Part shown: positions 1 to 9,713 of the stretch, in pieces
Position numbering within the stretch: the stretch's first letter is position 1
How the letters are laid out: every line of letters starts with the position of its first letter
Made by a program: the position numbers and the translations under genes
Notes under the pieces: generated by a model
Told to the model about the DNA's origin: nothing
Databases searched by the model: none
The model's input: the letters and a program-made list of their open reading frames with translations, nothing else
Assembly (NCBI GenBank): GCA_036320915.1
Contig: JAXBDG010000002.1
Coordinates: 2,790,001 to 2,854,000 of the forward strand
Length of the DNA: 64,000 nucleotides
Reading direction: 5' to 3'
Source of the DNA: Linnemannia elongata
Taxonomy: Eukaryota; Mortierellomycota; Mortierellomycetes; Mortierellales; Mortierellaceae

Positions 1-268
1 GTTGACCTTCAATGAGATAGAAAGCGGGTGACGATAGCAAAGAGGGAAACATGAGGTTATTTTGATTGCGATGACCCATCGCTTTTTATTATGTAATGGA
101 ATGCTTTTGTTATTCTAAAAAATGCTTTGAGAGTGATTGAGTGTCTATCTTAATGCTTATGCAAATGCAGGAAAGTGTGTGATGAAAGAGAATGAAGAAT
201 GAGTGGTAGTGTGATGTTGGAATACATCAAACAAAACCAGGAAGGGAAGGTAATGCTTATCACCCGCT

Positions 269-1366
269 TTAGTTCTTGCAGGCGGTCTCGGAGACAACGG
301 TGGCCAAGGCAGTGGGGTTCTCGCAGTTGAAGACCTCCAAGACGCACTTGTTGGCGAAAGTTTGGTTTTCACCAGACTGGAGCTTGGCGCAGACGGGGGC
401 ATACATCTTGTTGCAGGCCTTCTTGCAGGTGGGGGCGGGGGTGGTAGGGCACTCGCCGTTGGAAACAACCTCAGCAAGGGCAGTGGGGTTCTCGCAGTTG
501 AAGACCTCCAAGGTGCAGGCGTTGGAGAAGGTCTTAGACTCACCGGACTGGAGCTTGGCGCAGACGGGGGCATACATCTTGTTGCAGGGCTTCATGCAGG
601 TGGGGGCGGGGGTGGCAGGGCACTCGCCGTTGGAAACAACCTCGGCAAGGGCAGTGGGGTTCTCGCAGTTGAAGACTCTCAAGGTGCAGGCGTTGGAGAA
701 GGTCTTAGACTCACCGGACTGGAGCTTGGCGCAGACGGGTCTGTATTCGCGGGTGCAGGCCTTGTCGCAGACAGGGGCGGGCTTGACATCCTCACAGGCG
801 GACTCAGCAACAAGGGTGGCAAGGGAAGTGGGGTTCTCGCAGTTGAAGACGTTCATCTCGCAAGAGTTGCCGAATGTCTTGGACTCGCCGGACTGGAGCT
901 TGGCACAGACGGGCTTGTAGATCTTGGTGCAGGCCTTGTTGCAGACTGGGGCAGGGGTGGCGGGGCACTCGCCGTTGACAACAGACTGGGCCTGGGCGGT
1001 GGGGTTCTCGCAGTTGTAGACATCGAGGGTGCACTTGTTGCCGAAGGTCTTGGACTCGCCAGAGAGGAGCTTGGCGCAAACTGGGGCATAGATCTTGGGG
1101 CAAGCCTTGTTGCACTTGGGGGCAATATCCTCGCAAGCGGTCTCGGCAACGAGGGCGGGCTTGTTGGTGGGGTTCTCGCAGTTGAAAACGTTCATCTCGC
1201 AGACGTTGGGGAAGGTCTTGTTCTCACCAGAGAGGAGCTTGGCACAGACGGGCTTGTAGATCTTGGTGCAGGCCTTGTTGCAGACGGGAGCGGCGGGGGC
1301 AGCCATGGTAGAGAGGATGGTCATCGAGGCGACAACGGTCAAGGAGATGATGGTAGAGAACTGCAT
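269..1366 (-). CDS. Secreted six-domain Kazal-like protein
   Basis: A single uninterrupted reading frame of 365 residues. It opens with a typical signal peptide (MQFSTIISLTVVASM..., small residues up to about residue 24), so the product should be secreted. The rest is six near-identical modules of about 55 residues, each with the pattern C-x3-C-x6-PVCAK, then KTFxNxC and NCENPT. That is the cysteine framework of Kazal-type protease inhibitor domains, so inhibition of serine proteases is likely from family knowledge; the targets are unknown. No intron is needed. A TATA box (TATAAAT) lies about 125 bp upstream of the ATG. Two single-domain relatives and a decayed copy follow on the same strand, so this is a local gene family. 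The strong similarity between modules points to internal tandem duplication. A long open frame on the opposite strand is a shadow of the repeats. Confidence 0.9.
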   Translation of the reverse strand: MQFSTIISLTVVASMTILSTMAAPAAPVCNKACTKIYKPVCAKLLSGENKTFPNVCEMNVFNCENPTNKPALVAETACEDIAPKCNKACPKIYAPVCAKLLSGESKTFGNKCTLDVYNCENPTAQAQSVVNGECPATPAPVCNKACTKIYKPVCAKLQSGESKTFGNSCEMNVFNCENPTSLATLVAESACEDVKPAPVCDKACTREYRPVCAKLQSGESKTFSNACTLRVFNCENPTALAEVVSNGECPATPAPTCMKPCNKMYAPVCAKLQSGESKTFSNACTLEVFNCENPTALAEVVSNGECPTTPAPTCKKACNKMYAPVCAKLQSGENQTFANKCVLEVFNCENPTALATVVSETACKN

Positions 1367-1488
1367 TTTGATATTCTTTTTTGTGGAGTGGTAATGTGTT
1401 GTGTTGTTGGGAAATTTGCTTTTGCTTTGAAGCTTGAGTGAAGAAGTGGATGTGGGATGAGGAACAAAAAGTATGGCAGGAGGCCATG

Positions 1489-1500
1489 GTATTTATACTC
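1489..1500 (-). promoter_or_regulatory. TATA box of the six-Kazal gene
   Basis: The minus strand reads GAGTATAAATACC about 125 bp upstream of the ATG at 1366. The spacing and match suit a fungal core promoter. Confidence 0.6.
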
Positions 1501-2012
1501 GTTTTTGCTTTGTTTTCTTCACTTCCTCGGTATTCGCCTTGACGCAATGTTGACCAGGGTACATTGCCTAGTACCCATGCATTGTGGACTAAAAAAAACG
1601 TTCTAATTCTCCTCCTTTTGCAAAAAGAGGGAAAACTACGGGGAAACAGGTACGAAGAAAACGCTTCGTGCATTCACTTTTTGCTTTTCCAACGTCTTTC
1701 CTTTCATTTCTCAAGATCGTTATCCAGAGGACCAACGTTCTAGGCATAACAAGTACATGTACCTCTTTCTTGCTTACCATCATCATCTAAGCATTCCCCC
1801 TCTCTCTCACTACCTTTCCCCTCGGTTTCTTATGCATCGCATTGACCGGCCGCTCTGTTCCCTTTGCCCAATTTTCATGCCGCTCTCCTTTCTTTTTTTT
1901 TTCTTTCACCGACTCCGACAATCAAGATTTCCATGGAAGAAAAATCAAAGAGCAATAATTCAATACGGTAACACGCGTTGTTACTATTTGTTTGTGGTTT
2001 TCTCTTCAAGGC

Positions 2013-2055
<43 letters not shown>

Positions 2056-3417
2056 GAGTAAGCGAAAAGGAACAAAAGCAAGAGCGAGAGAAGGAAGGGG
2101 ATGGGAAAATGAGCATTGGGCAACTATAATTGGTTCAGGCACTTTCCCAACAATCCAAGCCTACCAAAAAAAACAAACTCCTTTCAACACCATTACAATG
2201 GATCAGGCAAGAAAACTAATCGGAGTTCGTCCATTTTTCTCCTTTCAGAAAGGCTTGAAGGGAATGGTAATGCAACCAACAGGTAGAAAGAAAGAAAGTG
2301 GCTTGCCAATTGACCTCATTGCTATTTTTTCGATCTGAGTTTCTTGAGAACGTTTCTTGTCAATGTTTGTTTGTTTGTGTATGGTGCATGGGCCAACTTG
2401 GGCAAACCGGCAACCAAAACAGAAAACGACAGAAGAAAAAAATACGAAAGAAAAAAAAATGAGCATCAAGCGGGGGACCAATTAGAAAAGAGGCTGGTAA
2501 GGCATGGTGGGAAAAAAAATGGTACATTGAAGAAAAAATAGAAGGCATGAAAAGAAAGAAAGAAAAATGTACCCCAAGACGTGTACATTGTTCAAAAATA
2601 CATGGACCGGTACATGCTGTACTACTGGGCAATGGAGGAAATGTATCTTTTTGTCCATCCAAGAGACAACCATCAGACAAACAGACGGAGAAGAGGCATG
2701 TCCCTTCCAACGGGCGTAAGCGGGATTATGGGATCGGGGTTCGCTAATAATCCCGACGGAGAGACAACAATCCAGAGCGAGTGCGGTTATTGCGGAGAGG
2801 TGGTCGGCCCGCTATGGTCTTTGTCACTCTTTTTCCCAGGCATAGAAGGGAACCCGACTCTACCACTGTGAGAGCATTGATCTCAGGAAAGAAAGAAATG
2901 CCTCACCAAAGAAGCAGTCCGATGATATAGCATGCACCAGACCATGTACCCATACCTGGACGCTATGGACTCTAAGTAAGCAACAAAAATTCTATTTCCG
3001 GGGGTGCTGGGTGCCAATGCGGCACAATGTCTATGAACAAAAGGTTTTACAACCTATGGTTCAAAGGTAAGGCCCATACATTCTCTTTTGTGGTTTTATT
3101 CTCAGTTCGCGCTCATCCACCAACTACGAAAGTAACTCGCTCTCGTTTGTTTGTGGTTTGTTCGATCGTATGTCGGGCCCTTGTTATTTCCATCTCCTCT
3201 ACTGACATGCGCATAAGAGGCTAGAAGTCTCCTCTCGCTCCTCCTCCTTCCCAGTCCTCCATTACCTCTTATCCTCTCCTCCTCTCTCCTCCTGATCATC
3301 GCAGCTACAAAATTCATCATTCAATCCCCTATGCATTCGCTTTCTACCATAAACTCGTATGTGACGTTGAGTTTGTCGCGCTTCCATTGGGTCGATCGGT
3401 ATCTGTTATGGAAGGCC
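1501..3417. other. Intergenic region, no gene seen
   Basis: About 1.9 kb without a convincing coding frame. It holds a run of 41 A at 2014-2054 and many shorter A-rich runs. A more GC-rich patch at about 2710-2830 stands out, but I could not assign it to a gene or a repeat. Confidence 0.6.
2014..2054. repeat. Poly(A) tract, 41 bp
   Basis: An uninterrupted A homopolymer. It could be the tail of an eroded retroelement on the plus strand, but no element body is recognisable upstream. Confidence 0.9.
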
Positions 3418-3815
3418 TTATACGGACCTCCGCTGTTTTTGGCACTTACAGTCTGAACAGCATCGGTGTACTCTTTGGGTAAGTTTCGGGAGGAGCTCCG
3501 GTGGCGGCGTCATCTTCCAATACTCGCTCCTCGATGGCGGTAGTGGTGCCGGTCTTCGCTTCGGCAGCCGCTTGGCCAAGAACATTGCGGTCACATCCTC
3601 GTCGTTCTCAAAGACATCATTCCTCGTGATAGGCTCCATGGCCTCTATGGTTGCGTCAGGCTTGGCTTGAGGACAAATATCCTTGTCAGCACGGTGTTTT
3701 GCACAACAGCCTAGAACGAGACGGGACTAGCCTGGACCTGGACTTGGACATAGGTAGTGACGACCAGCAGAGCAGAGCAGTATCAAATGCATCGTTGAGG
3801 AGTGCTTAGCTAATA
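3418..3815 (-). pseudogene. Decayed Kazal-like secreted protein gene
   Basis: On the minus strand the stretch at about 3720-3800 reads ALLVVTTYVQVQVQASPVSF and then a stop. This matches the signal peptide and mature start of the two single-Kazal genes further along (LALLVFILSFQVQVHASPIS and ILSIQVHVYVQAGPIPIP). After a frame change, 3418-3639 still encodes an ENDEDVTAMFLAKRLPKR-like stretch resembling the AEDTAAKLLAKRADK linker of the neighbour. No intact Kazal cysteine framework remains. An ATTTATTCAT element at about 3927, some 130 bp upstream, resembles the CTTTTATTCATA promoter motif of the two intact relatives. The stop, the frameshift and the missing domain point to a dead fourth family member. 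Confidence 0.55.
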
Positions 3816-3939
3816 AGGATGGCAAGTTGTGAAAGAAGAATATGAAAGGGATCAGGGAAACAGACACGGTGCTTGGTAAGTTAAAGTAAAAATGAAAACA
3901 AAACAGTATAGCCAAAGTGGTGCGTCATTTATTCATGAG

Positions 3940-4718
3940 TCTTTCTCGTTGTATTCCGTTGAAAGAAAGAACGAGCAATCATTTACTTTTGGACAGTAGC
4001 CCATCCATAGCGCCTCCTCTCCACATAACTAATTATCGCTCCCATTTCTAAAATATAAATGGGGGATGTACATACAAAAGGGTTGAATGAAGGGGAAGAG
4101 ATGGAGGAGAGGCATGACGGACTAAAAGCTTCGAGGTTTGATGTGGCACCTTGTTAAGCACATAAGGCATAAGGCGTGATCTTGGTACTTTTAAGCACAA
4201 TTGCTGCTCACCCTCAAACATTGAGATCTTGAAGGGGGATTCTTTGAGGAGATCAGGGTACGTTGTCGTCTTCTAGCGGCTCAAGTTTTCCATTATTCTT
4301 GAATTCTGTCAATTCGATATGATCTATGAGCTATGAGTTGTGTCCTTCATTTTTCGTTTCACATTTGTCGCGTCCTACAGTTCTCACTCCTTTCTGTGTA
4401 TAAAAAGTATAACTAGTTCACGTCAGCAAAAAAAACTGTATTTTTAGTTCTTTGACGCACAGCCAGCCAACCCGCACCCGCAACTTCTCCCAAGAGCTTG
4501 TTTGAACATAAAGCTTTAGTCATTGTGAGTAGCAAGCCACATCTTCCATGTGCCACCCTTAGACAAGGTTGCGTTTATGATGCTCCATGTCTATTATGTT
4601 TTATTGATGACATGCAAAAGGAGAAGCTCAAGGCGGATGCGCCAAACAATGTCTGGGAGAAGAGCGGGGCCCCACGCTTCCCTTGCCTTTCTTCTTGACT
4701 CCCCATCGTCTTTGTCTC
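3940..4718. other. Intergenic region, no gene seen
   Basis: A/T-rich spacer between the Kazal relic and the next Kazal gene. I see no supported gene, RNA or repeat here. Confidence 0.5.
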
Positions 4719-5153
4719 TCACTGTGGCCTCTCACTGGGCGAACATTCTATGTTATGCTCATATGTGTCGTTGGGGTGGTCGCAGTTATGCTTTTTCATG
4801 AAGCACTTATTGGAAAACCTTTTCATATCACCGTTGCTGTTGGTGGCACAATAAGGCTCGTAAATGTCAAAGCAGTTTTCAGGACATTTCTTGGAAGATG
4901 TGTCTGCGGTTCCTGGTTCCTGCTTTCCGGCGGTGGCGGTGGTGGCAATGGCGTCAGCCTTATCGGCTCGCTTGGCCAGAAGCTTGGCAGCAGTGTCCTC
5001 GGCGCGCGCCAAGAGTATGCCAGTGTCCATGTCACCACGACGTTCCTGGACAGCAGCTGGAATAGAAATGGGACTGGCGTGGACCTGAACTTGGAAGGAG
5101 AGGATGAAGACCAACAAGGCAAGGGTCGTCCAGTACATCATTGTGGAATGCAT
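4719..5153 (-). CDS. Secreted single-Kazal protein
   Basis: The frame encodes a signal peptide (MMYWTTLALLVFILSFQVQV), a linker rich in Ala/Lys, and one C-terminal Kazal-like domain (KKCPENCFDIYEPYC...RFSNKC...HNCDHP...IEC). The product should be secreted; protease inhibition is inferred from the fold. The frame stays open to an ATG at 5216. I prefer the start at 5153, or the ATG at 5141 or 5138, because the 185-residue paralogue next door starts at the equivalent point (MLYLTTLALLLVILS). It sits about 135 bp downstream of a shared GAATAAAAGG promoter element. The KR pair in the linker (LLAKRADK) could be a Kex2-type processing site, which is inference. Confidence 0.75.
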   Translation of the reverse strand: MHSTMMYWTTLALLVFILSFQVQVHASPISIPAAVQERRGDMDTGILLARAEDTAAKLLAKRADKADAIATTATAGKQEPGTADTSSKKCPENCFDIYEPYCATNSNGDMKRFSNKCFMKKHNCDHPNDTYEHNIECSPSERPQ

Positions 5154-5275
5154 AGTTGGAGGGCGAGAGGTTGTGTGGTTGTGATAAGAGATGAATAGAT
5201 GAGAGATTTGGAACAAAAGAAAAAGTTTTTGGAGTATGTGAAAAGAAAAGAAATAGAGAAGGTTTGATGGTGTCC

Positions 5276-5290
5276 CTTTTATTCATAATG
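5276..5290 (-). promoter_or_regulatory. Core promoter motif (GAATAAAAGG) of the single-Kazal gene
   Basis: The minus strand reads ATGAATAAAAGGGA, a TATA-like element. The same motif stands at an equivalent distance before the next Kazal gene (6637-6651), so it is conserved between the paralogues. Confidence 0.5.
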
Positions 5291-5951
5291 TACATTGATT
5301 TCTTCCCTTGGTGTCCTCGAATGAATTTGTTATTCTTACGTCCAAAGATATAAGGAGGACGAAACGTAAAAAAAATCCGCGAACGAAAAAGCAAGGGGGT
5401 GTAAGATGTCAAAGGGGCAGAAGAAAAAAAAGAAAACGCCACAAGGAAGGGGAAATGAGGTGACAGAAGAAAGGGGGGGTACAGGAAAACAAGACACAAT
5501 ATGGCACCTTTGCGACCACATATAAGGTAACAACACTTAAACGTAGGTGGCATTCTCTCGCACTAAAAGTCAACTATGGCTTTACCAAGAACCCACTATG
5601 GCGTGCGGGTTCCCCAGCTGTCCTTTCAAGAACTTTTTTCCCATAAACTAGGAAAAGAGCAAAAAACAAACCTTCCTTTTTTCAGATCGCGTCTTGTTCG
5701 TCGAACTTTCGCATCCTAGTATGTTTTTGATTTCCATCCAACCTAAATCAGGTCAATCACAACTTTTTTTTCGGAGAGCTTGTCTGCAGAAAAATAAGCT
5801 TTAACCTTCATTGCGCCACCAATAAAAGTTCTTGTTGTCATTTCTTCTGCTTTTATTGACAAAAAGGCTTCAGGAACCCAACTGACTTCGTAATCATGGA
5901 ACTTGCAGAGAAAAGAGCGGGACTAAGCCACCTTCCATTTTTCCTCACCAC

Positions 5952-6509
5952 TCACTTCTCCTCACATTCACCCTTATGATCCTCCACATAGGCATTAAAA
6001 TGATGTCTACAGTTCCAAACATTCAACTGACAGGTATTGCCAAACGTCTTTTTGTCACCCATCTTTTTGTGTGCACACAGGGGTTGCCAGACTGCAGGAC
6101 AAACGTCGGAGCATCGGGGTTTGGCTGGAGGAGGAGGAGGACGAGGGATGGGTAGGATACCGGCACCAGTTTCGTGACCCTCGGTGGTCGCACTTTCGCC
6201 CTTGTCGTCGCCGTTGGTGACAGAGGTGGACTCAATGGCGGCATCGTCAATGTAAGTACTTAAGTCATCATCATCTGTGGCGGTGGCGCGCTTGGTGATA
6301 TATTTGGCGGTCTCATCCTCGGCGCGTTGGAAGGAGTCCTCATTGGCTGGGTTCATGGTGCTCACCGGCCAGGCTTTTGGACCACCGGCGGCAGCAGGGA
6401 TGGGAATAGGACTGGCGGCAGGGATGGGGATAGGACCAGCTTGGACGTAAACGTGGACTTGAATGGATAGGATGACGAGTAGCAGTGCGAGTGTCGTCAA
6501 GTACAACAT
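5952..6509 (-). CDS. Secreted single-Kazal protein (paralogue)
   Basis: 185 residues with no intron. Residues 1-24 are a signal peptide (MLYLTTLALLLVILSIQVHV). A Pro/Ala-rich linker contains a direct repeat of a PIPIPAA-type stretch and an ITKRAT dibasic site. The C-terminal 55 residues form one Kazal-like domain (PRCSDVCPAVWQPLC...KTFGNTCQLNVWNC...GECEEK). It is a clear paralogue of the gene at 4719-5153 in signal peptide, linker and domain order. The product is probably a secreted protease inhibitor; target and role are unknown. The start is supported by the alignment with the paralogue and by a TATA-like motif about 135 bp upstream. Confidence 0.85.
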   Translation of the reverse strand: MLYLTTLALLLVILSIQVHVYVQAGPIPIPAASPIPIPAAAGGPKAWPVSTMNPANEDSFQRAEDETAKYITKRATATDDDDLSTYIDDAAIESTSVTNGDDKGESATTEGHETGAGILPIPRPPPPPAKPRCSDVCPAVWQPLCAHKKMGDKKTFGNTCQLNVWNCRHHFNAYVEDHKGECEEK

Positions 6510-6636
6510 GGCAGAATATATGAAGAAAGGAGAGGTCGACGGTGCTGGTTTTGTTTTATCTGAAGGTAAAATAGAAAACGTTGTATAGAGGCAAGAAGGG
6601 ATAGAAAATGAGAAGGGAAAAAAAAGAGATAGGTGG

Positions 6637-6651
6637 TCCTTTTATTCATAG
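6637..6651 (-). promoter_or_regulatory. Core promoter motif (GAATAAAAGG)
   Basis: The minus strand reads TATGAATAAAAGGACC, the same motif as before the neighbouring paralogue at 5276-5290. Confidence 0.5.
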
Positions 6652-7668
6652 GTTAGCGGCATAAGTGGGCGTCGGCGCCCTTCACGAAGAGGGCTTATCT
6701 CGCATACTTTTGGACAACCCGCCATTCGTTGTACTCTTGATGACCCTACCTCCCTTTGACGACAAGAAATGAAAAGAGGGAGGGGGCAACAAGTGCATTA
6801 CGAGCGGCGTACGGGGGACAAGAAAAAGAAGGGGAATAAACAGACTGAACTGACGGCGCGCTCCCTGCTGACTTCTTGGACGACAGTGGAAATAGCTCAA
6901 CTTTAATGCAGATCATCAAAAAAACTTATGGGCTGTTCTTATTTTCTTGGCAGAAAGCAATCCACTTTTTTTTTCCCGCATTGGTTAGGGCATTTTTCAT
7001 GCCTTGCTCGACTTGATCTCTCAACCGCAAAACATCATGATGGATTTTGTTCATCCTTGGATTATTCCACTCTCCTTTTTTTCCATCGTTTTTCCGCCGC
7101 CGTTGCCACAACCACTACGTGCACCAGGCCTCATGATCTTCGTCATCTTACTACCGCGGCAGTTGTGAAGCGTTTGAAAAAACGGCGTTGAAGGACTAGG
7201 CATGTTTCCCGTATGGGAAAAACAATATTTTTCTTCGCTTTCTTTTGATCCTTTGCCGCCCCTCCCGCGTCAATCCAGACCTCAAAGATGCTGCGTCTCA
7301 CAGTTATGACCTCGCAAAAACAACATATCCAGCTTTATCTTCATGGCATAGTCTCTCAGAGCCATCAAAGAAAGCATACCATTCTGGCAGAGCGTGCCAT
7401 AAAATAAGGTTTTTTGTGACCAAAGAAACAAAAAAACCGTTTGCCACCATCGAACATTCAATCTATGTCAACGATATATGTTTTTATCTGTTTTATTCTT
7501 TGTGTTAGTAAAGTTACAAAAAGGCCGTGAGAGAAAAAAGAAAAGGGAAAGATGCGCTGAATAGTAATGGAAAATGTGATATGCAGAGTGTAAAAGAATG
7601 CAAGTAATGCTGTTGCAGTAGGGGTAGTCGGGTGAATAGAAAAAAAAATCGAGAAACCACCGCGTAAC
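6652..7668. other. Intergenic region, no gene seen
   Basis: Spacer between the Kazal cluster promoter and the 3' end of REI1. It has short open frames with no recognisable protein features; nothing is supported. Confidence 0.5.
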
Positions 7669-9386
7669 TTAGACCAAGATCTGGACACGGTAATGCTTCT
7701 GCAACTTGTTCTGCTTCTGACCAACACGAGCCTTGTGCTCCTCGATCCTGCGGAAATCCTTGAAGGTCGAGGTCTGCTTCTGGGCCCATCTTGCCTCTCC
7801 GTCGTTGCGAGCCACCAAAGCCTGTCCACGCTCCTTTCTCTCTTTGGTCTTGGACAATGCCAAGTCGTAGCCCATATGGTCGGTGTAGTGGGTCAACAAC
7901 TTGTTGATCAACACAGAGTCGCGTGTCTAGATGGAGGGAAGGAGAATGATTTAGGTTAGCATGCTTATTGCGAAATAACGTCTCCAGTTGCGTGTCCATA
8001 CCCATATGCTATAATGTCCAGATGACAAGAGCTGTTCTTACCTCCTCTGGCTTGACGTTCTGTCTGTAGTACTTGTTCAAAGATCTGTGTCCCAACCGAG
8101 CGCCGGAGGGCAAGATGAGTTCCATCTCGTCCTCACCCAATCTGACACCAGTATCCAGCTCCTCCTCGTCGTCTTCTTCCACTTCCTCACCACGCTCGGC
8201 AGCCTCGCGCATCTTGCGCTGTTCCTCCTCGGGGTAGGACGATCTGAAATCGTAAAAGTCGACAATTTCCATCATCTCCGACTCGGTATCATAGGGAATC
8301 TTGCAATGGCCCTTGTCGACCATGTGCTTGCGAACAGCCTCCAGCGACTTGATCTGACGTCCCTTGCCGTTACAGTGCAAACAAATGTTTCCGACAGATA
8401 CCTTCTCGCCCAAATACTTGATCAAGCCCTCCAGATCCACAATGTACTCGAGATCGGGAATGAAGAATCCGTGATACTTGGTCATATGCTCAATGTTGCT
8501 ATTAGAATGATGAACGTAATAGGAAGGCAGGTCAGTAAGGTCGTCGGACCTAAAGCGTGAGCCACTTGGAGCAGCCATTGGCCGCTTTTCCCCTTGGAAT
8601 CATGTCATTGACAAATGTGGTGTCGTCCCTGAAACGTCCAGGTCCTCAGTAATCCTGCTCATTGCTTCGAATGACAACAAAGAAAAAGAAGCATACCTCT
8701 CAAAGGTCTCGGCCTTCTCGGTACAGAACAAACAATCCGTGAGCTCCAAACGGACCGCAGTCTCAATCTTCTTGTCCATAATCTCCTCCAACTCCTCCTG
8801 AGTCGTCTCGTCTGTCACCGAGAGATCAACCGTCATCTTGGAAGTAATTGACTCGACATCAGACTTGACAGGCTTCTCGACCTTGGCAACAGGGCGGGGG
8901 TTGGCCTTGAGCTTAGCCTCAGTCTCCTTGTGCTTCTTGGAGGCTAAATGGTTCTCGTAGGCGTTCTTGGAGGAATAGGACTTGCGGCAGGTTTTGCACT
9001 CGGAGCTGTCGTCTGCTGCGGCTTGGTCGTCAGCATCCTTCTGCTTCTGGGCTATTATATATGTTTATTAGCAAAATGGGAGAGGTGTTATTCATGCCGC
9101 TCCAATGTGGTGTCGAGATTGAGAGTCAGTGAGAGTAGAAAACGTAGAGTTGAATAAACTTGCCAGTAACTTTCTGGGCAAACATATCGGCAGAGACAGG
9201 GGGCAGCTCGACCATCTTGCGCTTCAAGTTGTATCTGTGCCAGTCGGAGCGGTAGTGCTCACGCTGGATATCGGCGGTCTTGAAGGCAACATGGCAAGCG
9301 AGACAGGTGAATAATGAGGAGCGGGGGGCGTCGGGGGTGGAGAGGAAGGTGCCCTGGGTCGAAGGCTGGGCGACAATGGAACTCAT
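7669..9386 (-). CDS. REI1: REI1/ZNF622-type 60S ribosome maturation factor
   Basis: Four exons (9386-9164, 9051-8697, 8498-8042, 7926-7669) give 430 residues, with all phases consistent. The family is cytoplasmic and works late in 60S maturation (in yeast, recycling of Arx1/Alb1). Seen here: an N-terminal C2H2 finger (FTCLACHVAFKTADIQREHYRSDWHRYNLKRK), a second one (CKTCRKSYSSKNAYENHLASKKHK), then CLFC...NIEHMTKYHGFFIPDLEY and CLHCNGKGRQIKSLEAVRKHM, and the acidic segment and basic C-terminus usual for REI1/REH1. Length and domain order fit the family. Intron 1 (9163-9052) uses a GC donor (CTG|GCAAGT). The nearby GT donor would break the frame, so the GC-AG choice is forced by the protein. 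Yeast has two paralogues (REI1, REH1); I cannot say which is closer. Confidence 0.93.
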
Positions 9387-9578
9387 TGTTGAAGTATATG
9401 TATGTGTAAAAAGGGGAGAAGGGGGGGTGAAGCGGGTGGGAAGTGTAGAGGAAGGGGGGAGGGACAAGAGTGTGATGTGAATGAAGAGAGCAGAGGCTGG
9501 TCCTGAATGTCGTTTGTCCGTTAGCTCAACTTCACAGGGCACTGCACTATGGTTTGACTGCGGTCAGGCAGCCCCCTT

Positions 9579-9583
<5 letters not shown>

Positions 9584-9615
<32 letters not shown>
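9584..9615. repeat. Poly(A) tract, 32 bp
   Basis: An A homopolymer in the spacer between the divergent REI1 promoter and the 3' end of the flippase gene. Confidence 0.85.
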
Positions 9616-9617
<2 letters not shown>

Positions 9618-9713
9618 TGGAGGCACCATTCCACAGTCACAGTGTTTATGTTAAGGGGTGGTAATCGATCGTTTTATTTTCCATCGATATGCGGATATGG
9701 TATTAAAATAATA

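Noticed and set aside
362..1441. Long plus-strand frame of about 359 codons over the Kazal gene
   Set aside because: It is a Gly/Val/Ala-rich shadow of the repetitive antisense gene; the minus strand has the signal peptide and the Kazal cysteines.
2581..2871. Plus-strand frame in a GC-richer patch
   Set aside because: No family features; I could not link it to a repeat or a gene.
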